64,000 nucleotides of DNA. It comes from Bacteroidales bacterium. Lineage in GTDB: Bacteria; Bacteroidota; Bacteroidia; Bacteroidales; P3. The position numbers were made by a program, and so were the translations under genes. The notes below the pieces were generated by a model that saw only the letters and a list, made by a program, of their open reading frames with translations, was not told the DNA's origin and ran no database searches. The stretch is taken from the NCBI GenBank assembly GCA_017633985.1, contig JAGBOF010000021.1:1-64000 (forward strand), given 5' to 3'. Below, one piece after another: positions 34,005-42,787 of the stretch; the first letter of the stretch is position 1; each line of letters opens with the position of its first letter.

Positions 34005-35138
34005 TTATTTAACTACTATTTTTTTACTTAACACTTTGTCTGAAGTTCTTATCTTAAGGAAATAAGTACCTTTAGCCATAGTATTGACAGGAATCTTATA
34101 AGTATCGGATGTATTAACATCTGAATAAACAACCTGTCCCAAAGGATTAACAACCTCTATTCCGTTTATTGCCGACAAAGCGGAAACTTCCATTACTTCC
34201 GTTGCAGGATTAGGGTAAACATTTATCATACCGTCATCAATTTCTGACAAACCTACCGTATTGCCGTCTGTTTTACCAGTACAATCACCTTCTGTTTTAA
34301 ATTTGGAAAATACCAAATTACCGACTTCCCTGTTCCCGTTAATCGGAACTATTGCAATAGCATAACCCGTGCATTCATCCAACTGACTTTCTGATTCGTC
34401 TCCTCCCAAAGTAAAGGTATATTCTCCTGAAACTGTACTGAAACGTGTGGCATATCTTTGATAGAACTTATAAACCAAAGAAGCATCTTCCAATCCGAAG
34501 GAACTGAAATATTTAGTAGTATTAATGAAAACATAATACTCAAAAGTTTGGTCATTAGGGGCAAATGTTATGTTTGCACCGTTATCCGTAATGGAATTGT
34601 ATATAACCTCTACATCTGAAACTCCGGTAAAGTAAGTTTGATAATCAGGAGTGTTCAAGTCCGTATATTGTACATAAGAGGTATCTGTACCTGCTATAGT
34701 TATTACATCTATTTCGTAAGATACGTTTCCGTATAAACGGGTTGCTGACATTTTTATCGGTGTACCGTCAGTAACATGGAAGAATTCCATATTATATCTA
34801 TAGTACTGCTCATGCAACGACCAAGCCAAGGTTCCTATTGATATACCCTGCTGGAAATAACTTTCCAATGTTCCGTTGGTCCAAATAACAACACCGTATT
34901 CCTTTACACCTTCTGCAGGAGTTATAACATAATTAGCCGTTAATCCCGTAGAATCGGTTTCTATGATTTCCACATTCGTAATGGTTGTCTTGTCTGATTT
35001 AACGCCTGAATGTGTTTTAACGGTGTTTTGTTTAACAGGAATTATCATTCTGTCCGTGTCTAACTTCGGTAATGTTTGCTGTGCAAACAGTCCGAATGCC
35101 ATGCCCAATGTAAGGGCTAAAATCGTAAATTTTTTCAT
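34005..35138 (-). CDS. T9SS-sorted secreted protein P3
   Basis: 377 residues from ATG at 35138 (MKKFTILALTLGMAFGLFAQ signal peptide); the longer frame upstream crosses the promoter at 35169-35176. The passenger has two related beta domains, the second with NITFAPNDQTFEYYVFINT; the sorting domain starts INVYPNPATEVMEVS. Own promoter and terminator. Confidence 0.82.
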   Translation of the reverse strand: MKKFTILALTLGMAFGLFAQQTLPKLDTDRMIIPVKQNTVKTHSGVKSDKTTITNVEIIETDSTGLTANYVITPAEGVKEYGVVIWTNGTLESYFQQGISIGTLAWSLHEQYYRYNMEFFHVTDGTPIKMSATRLYGNVSYEIDVITIAGTDTSYVQYTDLNTPDYQTYFTGVSDVEVIYNSITDNGANITFAPNDQTFEYYVFINTTKYFSSFGLEDASLVYKFYQRYATRFSTVSGEYTFTLGGDESESQLDECTGYAIAIVPINGNREVGNLVFSKFKTEGDCTGKTDGNTVGLSEIDDGMINVYPNPATEVMEVSALSAINGIEVVNPLGQVVYSDVNTSDTYKIPVNTMAKGTYFLKIRTSDKVLSKKIVVK

Positions 35139-35168
35139 TGCTTTGTTCTTGTATTGGTTTATTTGGTG

Positions 35169-35176
35169 CAAAGATA
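35169..35176 (-). promoter_or_regulatory. -7 element of P3
   Basis: TATCTTTG on the minus strand; it decides the start at 35138. Confidence 0.65.
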
Positions 35177-35215
35177 GAATATTTTTATTAGATAACAATA
35201 AAAAATCACAAAAAA

Positions 35216-35238
35216 GAGGATTGCCGTGGGCAATCCTC
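35216..35238 (-). terminator. Terminator of P4
   Basis: GAGGATTGCC (35216-35225) with GGCAATCCTC (35229-35238), then a T-run on the minus strand. Confidence 0.75.
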
Positions 35239-35260
35239 CGCTTATTTACCTGTCAAAGGC

Positions 35261-37207
35261 TTATTTTACAACAACTTTGTGCATTGTAACTTTTCCGTTT
35301 GAAGTTACGTTTACAAAATAAGTACCTTTTTCAAAGTTTTGAACGTTTATGTTCAATCCGTTAGTCTTTGTATTCTCTGAATAAACAGTCTGTCCCAAAG
35401 TATTTAAGATCTCAACTTTTTGCATACCGTTTAATCCTATTACCTGGATGTAATCAGTTGCAGGATTAGGATATACGTTTACAAGGACACCGTCTTCAAC
35501 TGTATTGATTCCTACTCCTCCGACTTTGAATTGAAGTGTAGTAACTTCGCCTTTCTCATAATTGCCGTTATAAGGAACTACAACTGCAAACAATTCAGAA
35601 CCTTCTACCCAAGGAACATCGGCAGCAACTGCAAACCAACCTGTACCCCATTCTTTGTTTACATCTTCCGAATTGGTGTAAGTACAATTAACGCCGTAAT
35701 TGGATACATAATAATTAATGTCATCCAATGCTGCATCTTCCAATGTCCATTCAGAACCGTCGTATTCTTTCATATAGTCAATTAAGCTCTGAAGCGTATC
35801 AACCCAGTTGCAATAGAAATCAAAATGGTCGGTCTGATCATTAACCGTTACTGTCCAAGTCAAAGGCAATTCTTCTGCATCAACTTCCAATGTAGCTTTT
35901 GCAACACCGCTTAACTTCGAAGATTCGGTTGTAAAGGAAAGACGTTTGATTTCACCGGCCTCTTGTTTAGCATTGAATGGTATTAAATAAATAAGGTATT
36001 CGGTATTAGGAGTAAGTGCATATTGGTCTGACAAATCCTCTGCTCCCAATTCAAATGTAGTATCCATAACGGTCATGAAATTGGAAGGATTGGATGCTAT
36101 GATTGCTTTAACGCTGTCTTCATCGTCCGCATTGTACTGATCAAACGTAGCTTTCTTATCAAAGAATATGTAATAATAATTTGTTTGGTCATTGAATTTA
36201 AATGTCAAGAATGCATCTGTCATTGTTATGTTGCTTACTTCGGCTTTGTCTGCCTTTGCAACACCTGTCTGTGATGCTACGGCTACAGTGGTGAATGATA
36301 TCGAGGTTACTTCTCCTCTTTCGTCGTTACCGTTATAAGGGAATAACCAAACAAGGTAATCGCTTTCCGGCATCAATGCACCGTTACCTACTGCGATGTC
36401 GTTTCCTACCGTTATCGTCGTATCAACTGCCAAGAATGACATATTGGAATGTCCGTTAGCGTCTATATAAGAAGCAGCACCTTCTGCATCGCCCAATCCG
36501 TAGGCTTCCATTGTGTCTTTCAAAGCCATAAGGATAAAGTATCTTGCCGTCTGGTCATTCTTTTTGAATGTCAAATCAGCTTTTGTTGCGCCTATATTCT
36601 CGGCTTTTGCTTCCAACATCGCTGCACTGCCCGTTAAAGCGGTTTCGCCTGTTGTGAAGTTTTCTTTTACAACGCCGTAATTATCCTGTGCATCCTTATA
36701 AACAACTATCAGCGTGTAATCGGTATTAGCTGCCAATGAGCCTACAACCTGTTCGCCTGCCATTGTTTCGAAATACAACGCATCGTTCCATTCCATTCCG
36801 TAGAACAATTCATAAATCTGCTTGTAGAAATCAACCGTATTTCTCGTTTCTTCTATTATATCCTCATCACCGTTAGGATATAAAGCATCAACACTGTCTT
36901 TTTCCAATACAAACGGAGAATAATACATTCCCTCTTTCATCGTAACCGTGTATTTAACGGAGAAACCGCCGTTAGTCCAGTCTTCAAAAGAAGTAATGTC
37001 GGAAACGGAAAAGTCTTCCGCTTTAAGAGCATGCTGTTTTACGGCATTAACTGTACCTGCTGGCATAAATCCGTGAGGATGTTTTGCAGGCAATTCTGTT
37101 TTCGGAGTAACCGATTTGCTTTCTGCCTTAAAAGGTGAAGCAATCTTTTGCGCAAATGCTCCGAATGTCAATCCTAATGAAAGGATAATAAATGTAACTT
37201 TTTTCAT
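35261..37207 (-). CDS. T9SS-sorted secreted protein P4, multi-domain
   Basis: 648 residues, the largest of the series. Signal peptide (about 1-19), then an N-terminal domain followed by three repeats of the family domain marked LTFKKNDQTARYFILMA, LTFKFNDQTNYYYIFFD and WTVTVNDQTDHFDFYCN, about 110-120 residues apart. Sorting domain from VNVYPNPATDYIQVIG. The repeats show internal duplication of the module found once in P3 and P5. Confidence 0.82.
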   Translation of the reverse strand: MKKVTFIILSLGLTFGAFAQKIASPFKAESKSVTPKTELPAKHPHGFMPAGTVNAVKQHALKAEDFSVSDITSFEDWTNGGFSVKYTVTMKEGMYYSPFVLEKDSVDALYPNGDEDIIEETRNTVDFYKQIYELFYGMEWNDALYFETMAGEQVVGSLAANTDYTLIVVYKDAQDNYGVVKENFTTGETALTGSAAMLEAKAENIGATKADLTFKKNDQTARYFILMALKDTMEAYGLGDAEGAASYIDANGHSNMSFLAVDTTITVGNDIAVGNGALMPESDYLVWLFPYNGNDERGEVTSISFTTVAVASQTGVAKADKAEVSNITMTDAFLTFKFNDQTNYYYIFFDKKATFDQYNADDEDSVKAIIASNPSNFMTVMDTTFELGAEDLSDQYALTPNTEYLIYLIPFNAKQEAGEIKRLSFTTESSKLSGVAKATLEVDAEELPLTWTVTVNDQTDHFDFYCNWVDTLQSLIDYMKEYDGSEWTLEDAALDDINYYVSNYGVNCTYTNSEDVNKEWGTGWFAVAADVPWVEGSELFAVVVPYNGNYEKGEVTTLQFKVGGVGINTVEDGVLVNVYPNPATDYIQVIGLNGMQKVEILNTLGQTVYSENTKTNGLNINVQNFEKGTYFVNVTSNGKVTMHKVVVK

Positions 37208-37246
37208 TTTACCTGTGTGTTTTAAAGTTTAATAAATATGCTTGTG

Positions 37247-37254
37247 CAAAAATA
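37247..37254 (-). promoter_or_regulatory. -7 element of P4
   Basis: TATTTTTG on the minus strand. Confidence 0.6.
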
Positions 37255-37307
37255 CAACCTTTTTTAATAAACGCATAATTATTATTACAAAAAAAGTGCC
37301 AAAAAAT

Positions 37308-37334
37308 AAGGAGACTGCTTTGTGCAGTCTCCTT
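37308..37334 (-). terminator. Terminator of P5
   Basis: AAGGAGACTGC (37308-37318) with GCAGTCTCCTT (37324-37334), T-run on the minus strand. Confidence 0.75.
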
Positions 37335-37362
37335 AAAGCGTTCTGTTTCTGTTAAAACACTG

Positions 37363-38466
37363 TTATTTGATAACAACTTTTTGTGTAGAAACTTTGTCAG
37401 CAGTTCTTACTTTTACAAAATAAGTACCTTTTTCCAAAGAAGAAACAGGGATATTGTATCCGTTAGCCATGTTGTTGTTAGAATAAACAACCTGACCCAA
37501 TGTGTTAATCAATTCAACATTGCTGATAGGTGCCAAAGAAGCAACAACTACTCTTTCGCTTGCAGGGTTAGGATAAACGCTTACCTGTGCATTGTTGATA
37601 AGTTCGTCCAAACCTACACCTTTAGTTGTGTTAAATACCAAGATGTTGCATTTTCCGGTTTCACCGTTTCCGTTGTATGCCAAAGAGAATACCATGTAAT
37701 CAACATCTTCTTCAAGAGGCTGTTCAGCGTCATCTCCGCCTATTTGTAGGTTACCGCCGCCGTTATATGTCTGATATTGGTTGCCGTAGTTCTCCATGTA
37801 TGCAAGAATTCCTGCTTCGTCAGCCAAACCGTTTGCTTTCAATGAATCATATTCACCGAATAACAAATGGAAACTCATTGTTTGGTCGTTCATAGTAACG
37901 CCTATAACAGCAGAATTATCAGTGAAAGAAACCAATTCCAAGTCAGCAGATGCTACACCGCTTTTTGCAGAAGAAGGAGTTGTGAACTGTTTTACTGTAG
38001 AGACACTGTCGTCACCTTTTATTTCCAAAACAGCAACTTCATAATCAGTTTTACCGTCAAGTCTTATGTAAGACAATTCCTGTGCTCCGTTAGGTGCCTG
38101 ATAGAATTCATATCCGTACTGAGCATAGTATTGTTCGTAATATGTAAACACATAATTAGGAACACCTGCCTGTGCATAATAATCCATAGCACCTGCAGCC
38201 ATTACTACAACTCCGTATTTTTCGCAGTCAGCACTAGGAGTTACTGTAAACGTAGCAACAAATCCCGTATCCGTATCGTTTGTTGCGATGTCAGAAATAG
38301 TTGCACCCAAAGCCTTTGTAGCCGTTGCACCTTTTACTGATACAGAAGAATGTAATTTAGCGGTCTTAAACTTCAAGTTGTCAGACGCTCCGAATTGTAA
38401 TGCTTGCTGTGCAAACATTCCCAAACTCAATCCTATTGTAAGGATGAATAACGTAACTTTTTTCAT
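37363..38466 (-). CDS. T9SS-sorted secreted protein P5
   Basis: 367 residues. Signal peptide (about 1-20, ending GMFAQ), first domain with VATFTVTPSADCEKYGVVVM, second with AVIGVTMNDQTMSFHLLFGE, sorting domain from VSVYPNPASERVVVAS ending STQKVVIK. Closest in plan to P3. First gene of the tandem array by transcription order, with its own promoter and terminator. Confidence 0.82.
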   Translation of the reverse strand: MKKVTLFILTIGLSLGMFAQQALQFGASDNLKFKTAKLHSSVSVKGATATKALGATISDIATNDTDTGFVATFTVTPSADCEKYGVVVMAAGAMDYYAQAGVPNYVFTYYEQYYAQYGYEFYQAPNGAQELSYIRLDGKTDYEVAVLEIKGDDSVSTVKQFTTPSSAKSGVASADLELVSFTDNSAVIGVTMNDQTMSFHLLFGEYDSLKANGLADEAGILAYMENYGNQYQTYNGGGNLQIGGDDAEQPLEEDVDYMVFSLAYNGNGETGKCNILVFNTTKGVGLDELINNAQVSVYPNPASERVVVASLAPISNVELINTLGQVVYSNNNMANGYNIPVSSLEKGTYFVKVRTADKVSTQKVVIK

Positions 38467-38526
38467 TTTACTTTAAATGTTTTTTAATGTTAAATTTAAC
38501 TTTTTTAAACTTCAGTTTTAAGGTTA

Positions 38527-38534
38527 CAAAAATA
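38527..38534 (-). promoter_or_regulatory. -7 element of P5
   Basis: TATTTTTG on the minus strand. Confidence 0.6.
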
Positions 38535-38762
38535 CAACAAATTTTCTAAACACAACGCTTTTTTATATTTTTTTTACTGCAAATTTCCTTTATATTTTAA
38601 TTTTCAATTATTTATATTGCACATAAATTTGCTTTTATTTCTTATTATTGCTTTCAAATATGCAATCATGGTAATAAATACCGAAATTATTGCTTTAAAA
38701 CCACATTTTTCACTTTGAAAAACGCTTTTTACAACCTGTTTATTATCAATCTGATACAATAA

Positions 38763-38842
38763 CACGCCGTTTGAGCAAAATAATCAGCCTGATTAATAAA
38801 ATAATCAGCCTGATAAAAAAATTAATCAGGCTGATTATTTTT
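38763..38842. repeat. Modular palindromic repeat R6 (variant module)
   Basis: Outer ACGCCGT, then three AATCAGCCTGATTA-like modules instead of AATCACGCAGATTA; the last pair AATCAGCCTGAT / ATTAATCAGGCTGATT can form a hairpin. Nothing else was recognised in the surrounding AT-rich gap 38535-38907. Confidence 0.75.
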
Positions 38843-38907
38843 GCAGCAAGACGTCATATTTTTATAAGGCGCATTTTTACTCCTTTATATTATATAATAA
38901 AAAGCAT

Positions 38908-38915
38908 TATTTTTG
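38908..38915 (+). promoter_or_regulatory. -7 element of dapD
   Basis: TATTTTTG, 27 nt before the ATG. Confidence 0.6.
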
Positions 38916-38942
38916 CGTTAAGAAATAAAAAACGTTATAATT

Positions 38943-39746
38943 ATGTTAGTAGATACTGATTTGATCACAAGAGCATGGGAAGACCGCTCACTTTTACAGG
39001 ACAGAAAAACGGTTAATGACATAAACGATACCATATCGTTGCTTAACAGGGGTGACATACGCGTTGCCGAAAAAATAAACGGCAATTGGCAGGTGAATAA
39101 TTGGGTACAAAAAGCCATTATCTTGTATTTTGCAGTTAATAAAATAAAGGAAATAAACGCAGGCGATATAGAATATGCGGACAAAGTGCCGTTGAAAAAG
39201 GATTTTCAGCAATGGGGCGTACGTGTAGTGCCCGGTGCTGTTGCCCGTTACGGTTCTTACTTGGGCAAAGGCGTTATTTTGATGCCGTCATTTGTCAATA
39301 TAGGTGCTTATGTTGATGAGGGAACGATGGTAGACACATGGGCAACGGTCGGAAGTTGTGCCCAAATAGGCAAAAACGTCCATTTGGCAGGCGGAGTCGG
39401 CATTGGCGGCGTTTTGGAACCCGTTGGAGCAAACCCAGTTATAATAGAAGACCATTGTTTTATAGGTTCAAGGTGCATTGTCGTTGAAGGAGCAAGAGTA
39501 TGCGAAGGTGCGGTATTGGGAGCCAACACTGTAATAACATCTTCCACCAAGATAATAGACGTAACGGGTGAAAAAGAAACGGTATATACGGGATACGTTC
39601 CCGAAAATTCGGTCGTAATACCCGGCAGTTATACAAAAAAATTCCCGAGCGGGGAATATAATGTCAATTGTGCGCTTATCATCGGCAAAAGAAAAGAATC
39701 CACTGACAAAAAAACCAGCCTTAACGACGCCTTAAGACTTTTCTGA
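38943..39746 (+). CDS. dapD: Tetrahydrodipicolinate N-succinyltransferase
   Basis: 267 residues. Left-handed beta-helix hexapeptide repeats from about 100 (GVILMPSFVNIGAYVDEGTM, AQIGKNVHLAGGVGIGGVLE) typical of DapD. It adds succinate from succinyl-CoA to tetrahydrodipicolinate in diaminopimelate/lysine synthesis, the pathway that dapA (56920) and asd (43974) also serve. Monocistronic, with a hairpin downstream. Confidence 0.94.
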   Translation: MLVDTDLITRAWEDRSLLQDRKTVNDINDTISLLNRGDIRVAEKINGNWQVNNWVQKAIILYFAVNKIKEINAGDIEYADKVPLKKDFQQWGVRVVPGAVARYGSYLGKGVILMPSFVNIGAYVDEGTMVDTWATVGSCAQIGKNVHLAGGVGIGGVLEPVGANPVIIEDHCFIGSRCIVVEGARVCEGAVLGANTVITSSTKIIDVTGEKETVYTGYVPENSVVIPGSYTKKFPSGEYNVNCALIIGKRKESTDKKTSLNDALRLF

Positions 39747-39776
39747 TATTTTATATTGGATATTGAATATTTTATA

Positions 39777-39820
39777 TTGGACATTGGATATATTAACAAA
39801 CATAAAAATCCAATGTCCAA
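39777..39820. terminator. Hairpin between convergent dapD and 39827 gene
   Basis: TTGGACATTGGAT (39777-39789) with ATCCAATGTCCAA (39808-39820), 13 bp, in an ATATTGGATATT-rich stretch. Confidence 0.6.
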
Positions 39821-39826
39821 TGTATT

Positions 39827-41092
39827 TTAGGTTTTGTGTTTCTCTTTTTTGGCGGCAGGAAACAGAATGTTATTCAGAATAAGTCTGAATCCGGGGCTGT
39901 TTGGATGCAATTCCAAATCCGTAGGCGGATCGCCTATAAAATGGCGGTAATCTTCGGGATCATGACCCGATAACCATGTCCATGTTCCTTTACCGTATTC
40001 TCCGTGAATGTAGCGTACTTCGTTGTAAGACTTGTTTTCGCCCATTATAAGAACGTTACTTTTCAGGTATTGGCGGCGGTATGCCGTTGTTTGTCCGTAA
40101 AAACCTTTTATAACGCGTGTATGGTTCTGGGTAAGCATGGTAGGAATCCAATCCCATTTAGCGGAAAAGTCAAAAAGTGCGAAAACATCGTTTTTTTCAT
40201 TGATTTTGCTTTGTCTATCCGACGAAACGTCAATGTCTGATATGCGGTAAGCGGCAGGATTCATCTCTATATGGAAATCTTTGAAGGCAAAACAATTGTC
40301 AAAATTCAGTTTCTTTTGGGCATTGGGGTCTATTGCGTCGCCGTCAAACATTTCCGCACAGATATCAACGCCGTCCGCTGCCAAAGCAACATCATAAGAA
40401 TCGGTGGCACTGCACATGGCAAACATAAAACCGCCTCCCAAAACAAAATCACGTATCTTTTTCACAACGGCAAGCTTTTCTTCTGACACTTTGTTGTAAC
40501 CTAATTTCTTTGCCAACTGCTCCTGAAAATTTTGCTCCTCCTTATACCAAGTTGCCGTGCGGTATGAAGCCCAGAATTTGCCGTATTGACCCGTAAAATC
40601 TTCGTGATGCAGGTGTAACCAATCGTACATAGGCAACATTCCGTCCAAAACTTCCTCATCATACACCACATCGTAAGGAATCTCTGCGTAAGTCAGTACC
40701 AATGTAACGGCATCATCCCACGGTCTTTTGCTTTTTGGGGAATATACCGCTATCTTCGGTGCCTTCTGCAACTTGACTACGTCCATATTAACCTCGGGAT
40801 CGGAAATATCACTCACTATGGAATTGTATGCAGCATCGGATACAACCTCATAAGTCACGCCTTTAAGTCTGCAAAGACGCACTATCTCCGAATTTTCAGG
40901 CATTGCAAAACTGCCGCCGCGGTAATTGAGCATCCATTCCACATCAATTTCCTTTTCCAATGCGGCGTATGCAATTCCGTATGCTTTCAAATGGTTCTTT
41001 TGTACGTTATCCATCGGAATCAACACAACGGAAGCAAATCCGCATAGGCTTATACCTATATATATAATGTATAATAAAAATGATTTCTTCAT
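39827..41092 (-). CDS. Conserved exported protein (GATase1-like, often labelled asparagine synthetase B-like)
   Basis: 421 residues with a signal peptide (about 1-20). Contains DDAVTLVLTYAEIPYDVVYD, FVLGGGFMFAMCSATDSYD (a Gly-Gly-Gly and Cys arrangement like class I amidotransferase folds), YIHGEYGKGTWTWLSGHDPEDY and a conserved end HPNSPGFRLILNNILFPAAKK. I recall homologues across Bacteroidota named asparagine synthetase B, but the enzyme assignment has no support in the motifs. It ends close to dapD (convergent) and begins 9 nt after dnaB. Confidence 0.55.
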   Translation of the reverse strand: MKKSFLLYIIYIGISLCGFASVVLIPMDNVQKNHLKAYGIAYAALEKEIDVEWMLNYRGGSFAMPENSEIVRLCRLKGVTYEVVSDAAYNSIVSDISDPEVNMDVVKLQKAPKIAVYSPKSKRPWDDAVTLVLTYAEIPYDVVYDEEVLDGMLPMYDWLHLHHEDFTGQYGKFWASYRTATWYKEEQNFQEQLAKKLGYNKVSEEKLAVVKKIRDFVLGGGFMFAMCSATDSYDVALAADGVDICAEMFDGDAIDPNAQKKLNFDNCFAFKDFHIEMNPAAYRISDIDVSSDRQSKINEKNDVFALFDFSAKWDWIPTMLTQNHTRVIKGFYGQTTAYRRQYLKSNVLIMGENKSYNEVRYIHGEYGKGTWTWLSGHDPEDYRHFIGDPPTDLELHPNSPGFRLILNNILFPAAKKEKHKT

Positions 41093-41101
41093 AACTTTGA
41101 A

Positions 41102-42631
41102 TTAAAACGGCAATCCATCCTTATCAACAGGCATTTCTTCTGCATTATTATTCAGTTTGGAATCCACAACCACCGTCTGTGCATTATTATCAAACCTTTC
41201 ATTTCCCATAACCGAGCTTGAAGATATAGTACTTATATTGCTGAATCTGACAAATTGTCCTTGGAATCCTAAACGGGCTTTGTTTACTGCACCAGATCTG
41301 TTCTTTGCCACATTGATATAAGCAATACCTGCGGTTGAACCGTTTGTGTCTTCCAACTCTCCGTAATATTCGGGACGGTAGATAAACATTACTATATCCG
41401 CATCTTGTTCTATTGCACCCGATTCACGCAAATCCGAAAGCATCGGCTCTTTCGTTCCTCCCCTTTTCTCAACTTCACGGCTTAACTGTGACAATGCCAA
41501 AACGGGAATACCCAATTCTTTAGCCAAACCTTTTAATTGGCGGGATATATAACTTATTTCCTGCTCACGGTTGTTGTTGCGGGTATCGCTTCCGTTCATT
41601 AACTGCAAATAATCGATAAATACCATCTTTATATCGTGTGCTTTTTTCATTCTCTTGCATTTTGCCTTCAATTCCATGATATTCAGACCCGGGTTATCGT
41701 CAATAAACATCTTGCAATTACCAAGCAAACGGGCTTTTTCCTTCACTCTTTCCAACTCCTGGGTGGAAAGCTGGTCGCCTCGTTTAAGCTTTTGTCCCTC
41801 AATGTCCGCTTCAGAAGATATTAACCTCATCATAAGTTCAATAGCCGTCATTTCAAGCGAAAATACCGCAACGGGATAATTGAAAAGCATTGCCATATTT
41901 CTGGCAATATTCAACGCAAAAGCCGTTTTTCCCATCGCTGGACGTGCAGCCAATATTATAAGCTGCCCTGGCTGGAAACCGCCGGTTATATTATCCAATT
42001 CCATAAAACCGCTTTCCAAACCAAGCGTACGGGAATCAGACTGCTGGGCTTGGTCTATCTCTTTAATTGCCAATTCACTTAAAGTACCCAAATCTTTTTC
42101 CGCAGAATTGAAATTACTGTCGTTTATAGCCAAAAAATTAGACTCCGTCTCGTCTAAAAGTTGCAGAATATCCGCCGTTTCCTTATATGCATTGGACAAA
42201 GTCTGCGTGGAAACGCGTATAAGTTCCCTTTGGATATATTTTTCCGCCAACATCTTGACGTAAGTCTCTATATGGGCTGCCGAAGCAATCCTTTCAATCA
42301 AAGATGCCAGCTTAAAACTTCCGCCAACAGCCTCAAACATTCCCCTTTTCTTGAGTTTTTCGCCCACCGTCATGACATCTACGTCACTGCCTTCGGCATT
42401 CAAAGAATATATTGCAATAAATATTTCCTTGTTTTCCTCTTTATAAAAATGTTCGGGACGCAAACGGTCAATAGTATTTATCAACGCATCTTCGTCTATC
42501 ATCAATGCACCTAATACACTCTCTTCTATATCAACTATTTGCGGCGGAATCTGGTTATTATTCAACGCAAAAGCCTGTTGTTGTGTCATAGGCACACGGC
42601 GTCTTTGGTTGTTATTTATGTAATCAGGCAT
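41102..42631 (-). CDS. dnaB: Replicative DNA helicase
   Basis: 509 residues. N-terminal DnaB domain (ESVLGALMIDEDALINTIDRL), linker, then the RecA-like ATPase with Walker A ARPAMGKTA, Walker B IKMVFIDYLQLM and the conserved LSQLSREVEKR. Unwinds DNA ahead of the replisome. No intein. The upstream gap holds palindrome R7. Confidence 0.96.
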   Translation of the reverse strand: MPDYINNNQRRRVPMTQQQAFALNNNQIPPQIVDIEESVLGALMIDEDALINTIDRLRPEHFYKEENKEIFIAIYSLNAEGSDVDVMTVGEKLKKRGMFEAVGGSFKLASLIERIASAAHIETYVKMLAEKYIQRELIRVSTQTLSNAYKETADILQLLDETESNFLAINDSNFNSAEKDLGTLSELAIKEIDQAQQSDSRTLGLESGFMELDNITGGFQPGQLIILAARPAMGKTAFALNIARNMAMLFNYPVAVFSLEMTAIELMMRLISSEADIEGQKLKRGDQLSTQELERVKEKARLLGNCKMFIDDNPGLNIMELKAKCKRMKKAHDIKMVFIDYLQLMNGSDTRNNNREQEISYISRQLKGLAKELGIPVLALSQLSREVEKRGGTKEPMLSDLRESGAIEQDADIVMFIYRPEYYGELEDTNGSTAGIAYINVAKNRSGAVNKARLGFQGQFVRFSNISTISSSSVMGNERFDNNAQTVVVDSKLNNNAEEMPVDKDGLPF

Positions 42632-42679
42632 ATTTTTTATCTCAATAATTGTTTAAAATTCACTGCTTTGTATCTTGTC

Positions 42680-42780
42680 AAAATAAAACGCCGTTTCAGT
42701 AAATTAATCTGCGTGATTATTTTTTTAATCTGCGTGATTATTTTTTTAAAACGCCGTATTAAATTTTTTTAACGGCTTGT
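42680..42780. repeat. Modular palindromic repeat R7
   Basis: GTCAAAATAAAACGCCGTTT, then two AATCTGCGTGATTATTTTTT modules, then AAAACGCCGTATT and AACGGCTTG. Its left end is the reverse complement of the right end of R9. Confidence 0.8.
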
Positions 42781-42787
42781 TTTTTTA

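Noticed and set aside
39736-39826. Repeated ATATTGGATATT sequence as an insertion-element end
   Set aside because: Too short and explained by a hairpin terminator between convergent genes.
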